A stretch of 64,000 bases of DNA from Youhaiella tibetensis. GTDB taxonomy: Bacteria > Pseudomonadota > Alphaproteobacteria > Rhizobiales > Devosiaceae. The translations under genes were made by a program, and so were the position numbers. A model generated the notes under the pieces. That model was not told the DNA's origin. It made no database searches and saw only the letters and a list, made by a program, of their open reading frames with translations. Within the stretch, counting starts at the first letter, position 1. Every line of letters begins with the position of its first letter. Shown piece after piece: positions 16,501 through 23,518 of the stretch. The stretch lies in assembly GCF_008000755.1 (NCBI RefSeq), contig NZ_CP041690.1:2915260-2979259 (forward strand), in the 5' to 3' direction.

Positions 16501-18843
16501 CTGGGCACCCGCGCCAGCGAGGTCTCCGACCTCATCGCCAGCAAGGTCGCCGAGGTCAATTCCAACCTCGGCCAGGGCATCGACGACGCCATCTCGCGCA
16601 TCGTCCATGCCGAAAGCGGCGTGACCGCCCGTATCGACCAGGCCGCGGCCACCGTGGGCGAATCCAGCCGCCGCGCCGCCGACATCATCGAGACCGGCGT
16701 GGAATCGGCCCGCAAGACCCTGACCGAGCTGGTGGACGATCGCCTGGGCACCCTGCCCGAGGCCATCACCGCCCGTGCCGACATCACTGCCGACCGCCTC
16801 GCCGCGCTCAACGCCGCGATCAACACGTCCCTCGTCCAGTCGATGGCCGATCTCGAATCGGGCGCCGATCGCATCGAGGAAACCATCGCCACGCGTATCA
16901 GCGTCGCCACCGCCGGCATTTCGGACGAAGTCTCGGCCCATGCCAACCGCATGGACTCGGCGGTGCGCTCGGCCCTGGTCCAGATCCAGCACGCTGCCTC
17001 GACCATCGAGGACCTGGTCACCAACAAGGCCTCGGTCGCTGCGCACGATATCGGCGCCAGCATGAGCGCGCTCAACCAGTCGCTCTCCCAGCACACCAAC
17101 ATGTTCGCCTCGATCGTCAACGAGAAGTCGAACCTGCTTCAGGGCGTGCTGGCCAACCACGGCAACGTGCTGCGTGACGCCCTCGCCGAGAATGCCCGCG
17201 AAGCCGAAGCCGTCATGCAGGTCTCGACCTCGCGCATCCTCACCGATGTCACCGCCGCGCTCGGCAAGCTCAACGACAGCAATATCCTGCTCCAGCGCGT
17301 GCTCGACGCTTCGACCAGCAACCTGGCGAACCTGGAAACCGCCGTCGCCCAGCAGACGCAGACCTACTCGAACACCGTTCGCGACGCGATCGGCTCCACC
17401 GAGCAGGCCGGCAAGCTGGTCACCGAGCACGTCTCGGCGCTCCAGCAGACCATCCGCGGCATGCTCAGCGAGTTCAGCACCCTCCTGGGCGGTCTCCATG
17501 CCGAGACCGACAGCATGGGCAAGGCGGCCGAGAACCTGCAGGCCACCGGCCAGTTCTCGCTGCAGACCCTCGAGGATCGCCGCGGCGCCATGGATGCCCT
17601 GGCCGCCAGCTTCGCCGCTCGCGCCGACGACATCGATACCCGCATGCGCGGTTTCGCCCAGTCGATCGCCGATACCGTCAACGATACCGAACGCCGCCTG
17701 ATCGTCGCCCGCAAGGCGATGGAAGACGCCCTCAAGGAATCGTCGGCCTCGGTGGAATCGGTTCTCGACACCACCACCAGCTCGGTCTCGGGCGCCCTGT
17801 CGGAAACCGCCAATCGCGTGTCCGCCGCGCTCTCGCTCACCAGCGGCAACGTCAACAACGCGCTCTCCACGGCCACCGGCTCGGTGCAGGACGCGCTCAA
17901 CACCACCACGACCGAAGTCGCCGCCCGCCTTGCCGAGCTGCGCAACACGGCCGGTGCCGAGGGCCAGCGCGCCGACGAAACCCTGCGCCAGACCCAGCAG
18001 CGCATGGTGGCCGAAATGCAGAAGGCCATCGAAGAGGCGACCCGTCGTTTCAACGACACCGCCTCGGCCATGCGCGCCACCGCCAAGGAAGTGGGTTCCG
18101 AACTCGAAGCCACCCGCGCCGAACTGCAGCGCGGCGTGGTGGAGTTGCCCGAAGAAACCCGTGCCAGCGCCGCCGCCATGCGCCGCGTGGTGGCCGAGCA
18201 GATCGAAGCCCTCTCCGAGCTCAACGCCATCGTCCGCTCGCAGTCGGCCACCCACGATGCCGAGGAACGTCGTCCTGCCGCGCGCCCTGCCCCGCAGCCG
18301 CGCCAGGAAGCCCCGGCCTATCGCCAGCCTGAATACCGCCAGCCGGAGCCGCCCCGCGCCGCCCCTGCCCCGCAGCCGGCCGTGCAGCAGCCCGCACCGC
18401 GCCGCGAGCCCGAAGCCGATGTCGCCACCGCCTCGCGCGATGACAATGGCGGCTGGCTGCGCGACGTGCTGCGCAACGCCACGGCCAAGCAGCAGGCATC
18501 GGGCCAGGCGAGCCTTTCCAGCCTCACCGACGAGATCGCCCGCTCGATGGACGAACCCGCGTTCGGCGATGCATGGGCCCGCTACCAGGCCGGCGAATCC
18601 AACGTCTTCTCGCGCCGGATCTATACGCTCTCCGGCCAGGGCACCTATGACGACGTCCGCAAGAAGCTTCAGCGCGACGCCGACTTCGCCCGCACGGCGC
18701 AGTCCTACATGATCGAGTTCGAACAGCTCCTCAAGCGTGCCGCCTCCGGCCCGCGCGCCGCTGCCGAAACCCGCGAATACCTGCTGTCGGATCGGGGCAA
18801 GGTCTACACCATGCTGGCCCACGCCTCGGGCCGACTGAGCTGA
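13588..18843 (+). CDS. Giant membrane-anchored hendecad-repeat protein, GPR-like pole organiser
   Basis: A 1751-residue protein. Residues 1-80 are disordered; two membrane helices follow (about 87-107 and 123-145), so both termini should face the cytoplasm. Residues 295-1005 consist of 11-residue repeats of the form SSRTGELSDAL, weaker copies continuing to about 1160. Further coiled coil runs to about 1545, then a Pro/Gln-rich linker and a conserved-looking C-terminal domain of about 125 residues (from GGWLRDVLRNA). Known context: Agrobacterium GPR (growth pole ring), an apolipoprotein-like giant of similar build, forms a ring needed for polar growth in Rhizobiales. I infer an orthologous role in organising the growing pole. 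Databases often label such genes apolipoprotein A1/A4/E-like or kinesin-like. Confidence 0.8.
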   Translation: MAKQSNSPANDPAALAFSAVEDALKASVFDTDTAPPSSRSATQPRSERLRTADKIAAQAGSVANDDRLQGSKILYGLQTRASSTPTWVALGASAVWVLGTVIAGALRFSGDFAKPGFIGSLEFMTWLGIVIIPVIGFFAIATLVRRAQDLRLAATSITQAAVRLAEPETTASEKVASVGQAVRREVNALGDGLERALSRAGELEVMIHNEVTALEKTYSENEQRMRALIAELANQREAVITNTDKVREAITESHTGLVFDLDMISQRISGTLVENGGNLTKALETAGATLNNAFAERTDSFVSLMDNRTSDLISQLDESATRLNMTLEDRTSSVTGAFDGRTEELAALIDARVSSLTDALDQRSNSFSTEIDTRTAALASLLSEGGMALLDQLRDRGHEVSGALESIGSRISTDISARTNEAELVLGTLSRQLDESVSIHINSMESRLQSALIELGGALDESSERARLTLASAGQESLSAFDNRLDEISSGIDTRLHSLDNVLGTKGEHIIEALDRHASTFTARANVLEMALDEKSGHFNDVVARHTQEMAETIDTRAKYITEAVSDRTRELSGSLEEHTRILADALDDRSRLLSDTIAGHTSELTTALEGHTGKFSDELSTRTAELSEALAGRTGELSATLSSRTGELTEALSSRTGELSDALSSRTIELSGALATHTTELSNTLDNRTTQLSDTLQARTSQLADSLESRTSHLADTLESRTSHLTSTLDERTSALSGALDSRTAALNDALETQTSALSSTLETRTAILADSLDSHTTQLADTLGNRIGALESELEARTIQLSTTLDNRSEKLANAMEQHSANVATTMDGHTDRITGALVNGTSALTDALSSHTNLLSDALQGRTEELAAAITERTEHMAATLEERSSEVTNALDGRTRQLAGTIGERSQQLSDALGMRTQQLSEVLGSHTASISDALATRTAELARAIDEQGSAAHDKIDQSLRNVSDTLGTRASEVSDLIASKVAEVNSNLGQGIDDAISRIVHAESGVTARIDQAAATVGESSRRAADIIETGVESARKTLTELVDDRLGTLPEAITARADITADRLAALNAAINTSLVQSMADLESGADRIEETIATRISVATAGISDEVSAHANRMDSAVRSALVQIQHAASTIEDLVTNKASVAAHDIGASMSALNQSLSQHTNMFASIVNEKSNLLQGVLANHGNVLRDALAENAREAEAVMQVSTSRILTDVTAALGKLNDSNILLQRVLDASTSNLANLETAVAQQTQTYSNTVRDAIGSTEQAGKLVTEHVSALQQTIRGMLSEFSTLLGGLHAETDSMGKAAENLQATGQFSLQTLEDRRGAMDALAASFAARADDIDTRMRGFAQSIADTVNDTERRLIVARKAMEDALKESSASVESVLDTTTSSVSGALSETANRVSAALSLTSGNVNNALSTATGSVQDALNTTTTEVAARLAELRNTAGAEGQRADETLRQTQQRMVAEMQKAIEEATRRFNDTASAMRATAKEVGSELEATRAELQRGVVELPEETRASAAAMRRVVAEQIEALSELNAIVRSQSATHDAEERRPAARPAPQPRQEAPAYRQPEYRQPEPPRAAPAPQPAVQQPAPRREPEADVATASRDDNGGWLRDVLRNATAKQQASGQASLSSLTDEIARSMDEPAFGDAWARYQAGESNVFSRRIYTLSGQGTYDDVRKKLQRDADFARTAQSYMIEFEQLLKRAASGPRAAAETREYLLSDRGKVYTMLAHASGRLS
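14470..16602 (+). repeat. Array of 64 hendecad (33-bp) repeats in the giant gene
   Basis: Reading in frame, 20 consecutive 11-residue units occupy 14470-15129, a single 7-residue unit (DRHASTF, 15130-15150) interrupts, and 44 consecutive units occupy 15151-16602 with no insertion or deletion. The common unit is x-x-R-T-x-x-L-S-x-x-L, with small or hydrophobic residues at positions 4, 7 and 11 (spacing 3-4-4). At DNA level, neighbouring units near 15508-15606 are nearly identical, which points to tandem duplication. Confidence 0.9.
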
Positions 18844-18870
18844 GGAACCTCCAAAGCGTCACACTTCAAG

Positions 18871-18895
18871 AACCCCGCCTCGTGCGGGGTTTTTT
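18871..18895 (+). terminator. Rho-independent terminator of the giant gene
   Basis: AACCCCGC (18871-18878) pairs with GCGGGGTT (18884-18891) and is followed by a T run to 18895. It lies 28 nt after the stop. Confidence 0.85.
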
Positions 18896-18958
18896 CTTGG
18901 GACCGCTTGCCTGCGCCCCGGCGCTGCCTAGTATCGTGATCCGTTCGTGGGGGAGCCG

Positions 18959-19456
18959 ATGACCGAGCGCATGGATTTCGACCTTGACGCCTATACGCGG
19001 CGCACGCGCGAGGGCGCCTGTTTCATCTGCCAGTTCCTGGCCGGTCATCCCGATTACTTCCACCACACCATCGCGCGCGACGACGAGGCGGTTATCTTCC
19101 TCAGCAAATATCCGACCCTGCCCGGCTACGCCCTCGTCTCGCCGGTCGCGCACCAGGAGGACCTGGCGGGCGAGCTGACGCGCGCCCAGTACCTCGCGCT
19201 CCAGGACCGCGTCCATCGTCTCTCCCAGGCCCTCAAGCAGGTTTTCGACGCCGAGCGCATCTACGTGCTCTCGCTCGGCAGCCAGCAGGGCAACCGGCAC
19301 CTTCACTGGCACGTCGTGCCGCTGCCCCGGGGCGTTCCCTATGAGCACCAGCAATACCACGCCCTGATGGCCGAGAACGGCGTGCTCGATATCCCGGCGG
19401 ACGAGATGGCGCAGATGGCCGCCCGTATCGCCCAGGCCTACCGGGCCATCTCGTGA
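18959..19456 (+). CDS. HIT-family nucleotide hydrolase/transferase
   Basis: A 165-residue histidine-triad protein. The catalytic motif is H114-L-H116-W-H118-VV (RHLHWHVVPLP), with CFIC near residue 21 as a possible metal pair. HIT proteins cleave nucleoside phosphoramidates or dinucleoside polyphosphates. The ATG at 18959 follows GGGGGAG; a GTG at 18947 would add four residues. Its stop overlaps the next gene as GTGA, so it is coupled to a phosphotransferase. Substrate not predictable. Confidence 0.88.
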   Translation: MTERMDFDLDAYTRRTREGACFICQFLAGHPDYFHHTIARDDEAVIFLSKYPTLPGYALVSPVAHQEDLAGELTRAQYLALQDRVHRLSQALKQVFDAERIYVLSLGSQQGNRHLHWHVVPLPRGVPYEHQQYHALMAENGVLDIPADEMAQMAARIAQAYRAIS

Positions 19457-20397
19457 GCGGCCCTACGGCGGTCGAAGCGGCCGCAGCCGCGCGCAGCGCC
19501 ACGGGCTGGACCGAGGCCCGGGTCTGGCGCTTCTCGACCGGGTCGGGCCACTATGTCTTTGAGGCATCGGGCGAGGACGGTCCACCCATCGTGATACGCA
19601 TGGGGCTGCCCACCCAACGCGCCGAGATGGCGCACGGCATCCAGCTCGACGAGCGCCTCGCGCGCCTCGGCGTTCCCCTGCCCACCCTCATCGCCTCCGG
19701 ACTCGAAGGCGCATTCCCCTGGGTGGCCATGGAGCGCTTCGCCGGCACCGACCTGGGGGACGTGATGCATGGCCTCGCCGACCAGCAGCTCGCCGATATC
19801 GCCAGGGCCGTCGCCAGCGCGCAGACGGCGACACTCGCCTTTGGCTCGGAGGGCCGCTACGGCTATTCGGCCACTGCCGCCACCGCTCCCCACGCGCGCT
19901 GGGACCAGGTGGTCGACGCCAGCGTGGCGCGGTCGCGCCAGCGCATCCTCACCGCCGGCCTGTTCGATCCCGCCCTCGCCGATGCGGCGGCCGCGGCCGT
20001 CGAGGCATGGCGGGCACCCTTGCAGGCCCAACCCGCACGCCCCTTCCTCCACGACACCACCACGCGCAACGTCATCGTCACGGCAGACGGCCGCTTCTCG
20101 GGCATCGTGGATGTCGATGACCTCTGTTTCGGCGACCCGCGTTGGGCTCCGGGGCTCACCATGGCGGCGCTGATCGCCCATCGCGGGCCGGTGGCCTATG
20201 TCGACCATTGGCTGCGCGCCGCCGGCCATGCCGATGACGGCCTGTTCCGGCTTTATGTGGCCGTGTTCCTGCTCGACCTGATGGCCGAGCACGGGCTCTA
20301 TTTCAACGGCAACGAGACGCCATCGCAACCAGAGGACCGCCAACGCCTGCGCGCGGCCTTCGAGGCCGCGCTTGGCGATCCGAGACTCATCCGCTAG
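19453..20397 (+). CDS. APH-like phosphotransferase
   Basis: A 314-residue kinase-fold protein of the aminoglycoside/choline phosphotransferase superfamily. The catalytic loop is FLHDTTTRN (Asp201, Asn206) and the metal-binding DxD-like segment is GIVDVDDL (Asp220/Asp222). The N-terminal lobe has HYVFEASGEDGPPIVIRMG with the expected lysine position changed to arginine. It starts at GTG inside the HIT stop. Members phosphorylate small molecules, not only antibiotics; substrate is unknown. Its stop shares the palindrome CTAG with the convergent MFS gene. Confidence 0.82.
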   Translation: MSGPTAVEAAAAARSATGWTEARVWRFSTGSGHYVFEASGEDGPPIVIRMGLPTQRAEMAHGIQLDERLARLGVPLPTLIASGLEGAFPWVAMERFAGTDLGDVMHGLADQQLADIARAVASAQTATLAFGSEGRYGYSATAATAPHARWDQVVDASVARSRQRILTAGLFDPALADAAAAAVEAWRAPLQAQPARPFLHDTTTRNVIVTADGRFSGIVDVDDLCFGDPRWAPGLTMAALIAHRGPVAYVDHWLRAAGHADDGLFRLYVAVFLLDLMAEHGLYFNGNETPSQPEDRQRLRAAFEAALGDPRLIR

Positions 20398-21578
20398 CGC
20401 GGCTTGGGCGCCTTCATGCGCAGCGAAACCCAAACGCACCCGCCACCGGCCAGCGCAAAGAGCGCGGCCACGAGATAGGCATGCGGCCCCATCAGGCCGA
20501 CCAGCCAGCCGAAGCCAATGAGCGAGATCACCGACATCGACTGCTGGAGCACGACGAAATAGCTCTGCGCCTCGGCCGCGATGTCCTCGCTCGTCCAGTT
20601 GGTGATGAAGTGGATCGAGGCGAGGAACCCCAGCGAAAAGGTGACGCTGTGCGTCAGTTGCAGGGGCACCAGCACCCAGACCGGTGGCGAAAAGGCCATC
20701 GCCACCCAGCGCGCCGCCGCCACCACCGCCGAGAGGATGATGAGGTGTCGCGCCGAGAAGCGCGTCGAGAAATGCCGCCAGGCAAACATCATCGCCGCTT
20801 CCGCGAACGCCCCGATGGCGATCAGCGGCCCGATGACGGATTCCGAAATCCCCTGCTCCTTCCAGAGCAGGGCCGCAAAGGCGTTGAGGATGAAGTGGGT
20901 GCCGAAGACCATGGCGAACCCGAAGATCGGCAGCACGAACCACGGCTTGAGCAGCTCGCGCGCCCTTCCGGCCACCGGCACGGCGTCTGCCACGGTGGGC
21001 TGGGGCGCCGGCGAGCGGAAGCGCGGCAGGCCCAGCGCCGTGCCGGCACGCAGGAGGCACAGGCCTACGAAGAGCGGCACGAAGGCCGCCGTGCCATAGC
21101 TGGCGATGAGGAAGCCGGTCGCCGCGTTGAGCACCATGTAGCCCACCGTGCCCCAGGCGCGGATGGTGCCGTAATCGGTGCCGCGACGGCGGGTCATGCG
21201 CATGGTGGCGGCATCGACCACCGGATTGACGGCCGAGTTGGGCAGCGCCGCCAGCGTCCAGACCAGCAGAATGCCCCAGAACTCGTTGACGAAGAAAAGG
21301 CCGATCGGGATGACGCCCGCCAGGAGCGAACCGATGATGATGACCGAGCGCCAGTCCTTGGCCCGGTCGGCCACCTTGCCGATCACCAGGTTCACCAGCA
21401 GCATCATCAGCATCGGCACGGCATTGATCACGCCGATCTCGCCGGCCGAGATGCCCATCGAATCCAGCCAGAGCGGCAGAGCCATCACCGCTGCGCCGTT
21501 GGCCATGAACAGGGTGAAGTAAAAGCCGGTCGTACGCAGCTCGGGCGTCAGGCGTCCGGCCTCTGGTGTCGAAGACAT
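20394..21578 (-). CDS. MFS transporter (MFS_1-like / HcaT-LacY-like), paralog A
   Basis: A 394-residue inner-membrane carrier with about 12 hydrophobic helices. GKVADRAKDWRS between helices 2 and 3 and RAWGTVGYM are typical of the MFS_1-like group that includes the phenylpropionate permease HcaT. It is clearly paralogous to the next gene upstream: ELR..GFYF/ASFFHFF, GIINAMP/GVINAVP, TNWTSEDIAA/ANWTSEDIAA are shared. The two sit in tandem and each is preceded by the same hairpin. Substrate unknown, probably a small organic molecule. Confidence 0.85.
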   Translation of the reverse strand: MSSTPEAGRLTPELRTTGFYFTLFMANGAAVMALPLWLDSMGISAGEIGVINAVPMLMMLLVNLVIGKVADRAKDWRSVIIIGSLLAGVIPIGLFFVNEFWGILLVWTLAALPNSAVNPVVDAATMRMTRRRGTDYGTIRAWGTVGYMVLNAATGFLIASYGTAAFVPLFVGLCLLRAGTALGLPRFRSPAPQPTVADAVPVAGRARELLKPWFVLPIFGFAMVFGTHFILNAFAALLWKEQGISESVIGPLIAIGAFAEAAMMFAWRHFSTRFSARHLIILSAVVAAARWVAMAFSPPVWVLVPLQLTHSVTFSLGFLASIHFITNWTSEDIAAEAQSYFVVLQQSMSVISLIGFGWLVGLMGPHAYLVAALFALAGGGCVWVSLRMKAPKPR

Positions 21579-21589
21579 TGGAAGGTGCT

Positions 21590-21611
21590 CCGGGCGAGAG
21601 GATCCGCCCGG
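21590..21611 (-). promoter_or_regulatory. Leader hairpin before MFS paralog A
   Basis: CCGGGCG (21590-21596) and CGCCCGG (21605-21611) form a 7-bp inverted repeat with an 8-nt loop. On the minus strand the distal arm runs into GGAG, so the ribosome-binding site is partly inside the stem, 12 nt from the start codon. Confidence 0.6.
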
Positions 21612-21646
21612 ATTCGAGCTATGCCGGTTTCCCGCGCAAAACTCAA

Positions 21647-22846
21647 TCAGTGCGCGGCGGCCATTTCGCTTTTCGTCGGCTTGAGCATGAGCGAGGTCAC
21701 CACGCAGCAGAGCGCCACCACCCCGAACCCGGCGGCGAAAAAGAACGCATGCGCCCCCATGCTCGAGACCGCCCAGCCGAAGCCGAGCAGTGTCACCACC
21801 ACCAGCGCCTGCTGCACGACGAACGCGAAGCCCTGCGCCTGGGCAGCGATATCCTCGCTCGTCCAGTTGGCGATGAAGTGCACCAGCCCGAAATAGCCCA
21901 GGGCATAGGTGAAGGCGTGCATGCTCTGCAGGAAGAACAGCGCCCAGACCGGCGGATTGAGCGCCATCAGCGACCAGCGCACGATGCACGCGATCGTGGC
22001 GATGAGGATCATGTGGCGAGCCGAAACCCGGCCGCCGAAACGCCGCCAGACGAACATCATCGCCGCTTCCGCCGCCGGAGCGGTGGCGATGAGCGGGCCG
22101 ATAAAGGCTTCCGAGATGCCGTTGTCCTTCCAGATCAGCGCCGCGAACGAACCCAGGATCGAGTGCGTGGCCTGGAGGCAAGCGAAGGCCACGATCGGCA
22201 GCACGAACCACGGCTTGAGCACCTCGCGCAGCCGGCTGGCGCGCGGCTTGACCTGCGACACCACCGGCTCGCGCTTCTCGCCGCGGAACCGCGGCAGTTG
22301 CAGCGCCACACCGGCCCGCGCCAGGCAGACGACGACGAAGATGGGCATGAACGCGGCGCTGCCGAAGCGCGCGATGAGCAGGCCGGCGAGCGCCGCCCAG
22401 AAGGTATAGCCCACCGTGCCCCAGGCACGCACGAAACCGAAATCGGTGCCGTTGCGCTGCGTCATGCGCAGCGTGGCCGCATCGAGCACCGATGGGATGA
22501 GCCCGGCGGGAATGGTCAGCATCGTCCAGATCAGCAGGATGCCCCAGAAGCTGTCCACGAACAGCATGCCGATGGGGATGGTACCCGCCAGCAGCGCCAT
22601 GATCACCAGCGCCTGCCGCCAGTCGCTGGCGCGGTCCGCGATCCGGCCGATGAACTGGTTGATGATGAGCATCACCAGCACCGGCATCGCGTTGATGATG
22701 CCAATCTGGTCGTTGGTCATGCCTTTTTCGTGCAGCCAGATGCCGAAATAGACCGAGGCTACTGCTCCACCCGCATAGGAGAAGAAGTGAAAGAACGAAG
22801 CGCGCAGCTCGGGGGTGAGGCCCGGCAGGCGGAGAAACGCCGACAT
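21647..22846 (-). CDS. MFS transporter (MFS_1-like / HcaT-LacY-like), paralog B
   Basis: A 399-residue carrier with about 12 membrane helices, paralogous to the gene just downstream. It starts at the ATG at 22846 (MSAFLRLPGLTPELRA), shortly after GGAG; the longer open frame upstream lacks support. Shared motifs with paralog A include GIWLHEKGMTNDQIG, RIADRASDWRQ, FVRAWGTVGY and ANWTSEDIAAQAQ. The spacing of 68 nt between the genes and the duplicated hairpins point to a tandem duplication that included the leader. Substrate unknown. Confidence 0.85.
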   Translation of the reverse strand: MSAFLRLPGLTPELRASFFHFFSYAGGAVASVYFGIWLHEKGMTNDQIGIINAMPVLVMLIINQFIGRIADRASDWRQALVIMALLAGTIPIGMLFVDSFWGILLIWTMLTIPAGLIPSVLDAATLRMTQRNGTDFGFVRAWGTVGYTFWAALAGLLIARFGSAAFMPIFVVVCLARAGVALQLPRFRGEKREPVVSQVKPRASRLREVLKPWFVLPIVAFACLQATHSILGSFAALIWKDNGISEAFIGPLIATAPAAEAAMMFVWRRFGGRVSARHMILIATIACIVRWSLMALNPPVWALFFLQSMHAFTYALGYFGLVHFIANWTSEDIAAQAQGFAFVVQQALVVVTLLGFGWAVSSMGAHAFFFAAGFGVVALCCVVTSLMLKPTKSEMAAAH

Positions 22847-22856
22847 GAGGTGTGCT

Positions 22857-22878
22857 CCGGGCGGGGGAATCCGCCCGG
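22857..22878 (-). promoter_or_regulatory. Leader hairpin before MFS paralog B
   Basis: CCGGGCG (22857-22863) and CGCCCGG (22872-22878) around an 8-nt loop, 10 nt from the start codon. Arms are identical to those before paralog A, and the flanking GTGCT and ATCCG also match. Confidence 0.6.
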
Positions 22879-23003
22879 ATCGTGAGGTACGCGCAAAGCC
22901 GAGCACCATGCAAGAAGAATGGTAGCTGCCCTCGCCTGGCGCTGCTGACAAAATCTGGAGGCCCGTTGCCCTAGCCTCTCCCCACCAGATCGAGGAGACA
23001 GAC

Positions 23004-23420
23004 ATGACCAACCCGCTGCGCGGCCTTTCCACCATCCGCTACCAGGCTCTCGACCACGAAGGCGCCAAGGCCTGGTATGCCGAACTGCTCGGGCTCGAAC
23101 CCTATTTCGACCGTCCCGGCTATTGCGAATTCCGCATCGGGGACCACCAGCACGAACTGGGCATTCTCGACGCCCGCTACCTCGGCACGCTCGGCGCGGC
23201 TGCGGCACCGCAGGGCCCAGGCGGCGTTGTGGCCTACTGGCACGTCGATGACCTCGAAGGCACGCTCGCCCGCATGGTCGCGATGGGCGCCACCATCCAC
23301 GAGCCGGTGCGCGAATTCGGCGAAGGCTTCGTCGGCGCCGCGGTGCTCGATCCCTTCGGCAACATCGTGGGCCTGATGTATAACGTCCACTATCTCGAGA
23401 TGCTGGGCGCCCGTGTCTGA
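23004..23420 (+). CDS. VOC-superfamily (glyoxalase-like) protein
   Basis: A 138-residue protein with two beta-alpha-beta-beta-beta modules: YQALDHEGAKAWYAELLGLEPYF opens the first, and VVAYWHVDDLEGTLARMVAMGA with VLDPFGNIVGLMYN forms the second. This is the vicinal-oxygen-chelate fold used by glyoxalases, dioxygenases and resistance proteins. The ATG follows GAGGAGACAGAC. It is divergent from the MFS pair and followed by a hairpin terminator. The substrate cannot be read from sequence. Confidence 0.85.
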   Translation: MTNPLRGLSTIRYQALDHEGAKAWYAELLGLEPYFDRPGYCEFRIGDHQHELGILDARYLGTLGAAAAPQGPGGVVAYWHVDDLEGTLARMVAMGATIHEPVREFGEGFVGAAVLDPFGNIVGLMYNVHYLEMLGARV

Positions 23421-23429
23421 CCGGCTGCC

Positions 23430-23464
23430 GGCCTGCTCGCAAGTGCCCGCTTGACGAGCAGGCC
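23430..23464 (+). terminator. Hairpin terminator after the VOC gene
   Basis: GGCCTGCTCG (23430-23439) pairs perfectly with CGAGCAGGCC (23455-23464); CAAG/CTTG inside can extend it. No T run follows, so it may be an RNA-stabilising or factor-aided terminator. Confidence 0.5.
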
Positions 23465-23518
23465 GCTAAAGGCTTCCATCCCCTTGGAATTCCCGTCCTT
23501 GAGAGATGGAGTAACCCG

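Noticed and set aside
13606-18822. A 1738-codon open frame antisense to the giant coiled-coil gene
   Set aside because: It mirrors the regular 11-residue repeats and GC-rich codon use of the sense gene. Its product is low-complexity (Gly/Ala/Arg/Val rich), has no recognisable domain, and there is no start signal.
19453-20397. Antibiotic (aminoglycoside) resistance gene
   Set aside because: Only the general kinase fold and catalytic loop can be seen. Such chromosomal APH-like proteins next to HIT genes are mostly metabolic, and no mobile element is nearby.
20394-22913. One 839-residue fused MFS protein
   Set aside because: The open frame passes through the intergenic region and out of frame over the second gene; two separate carriers with their own starts and leader hairpins explain the region.
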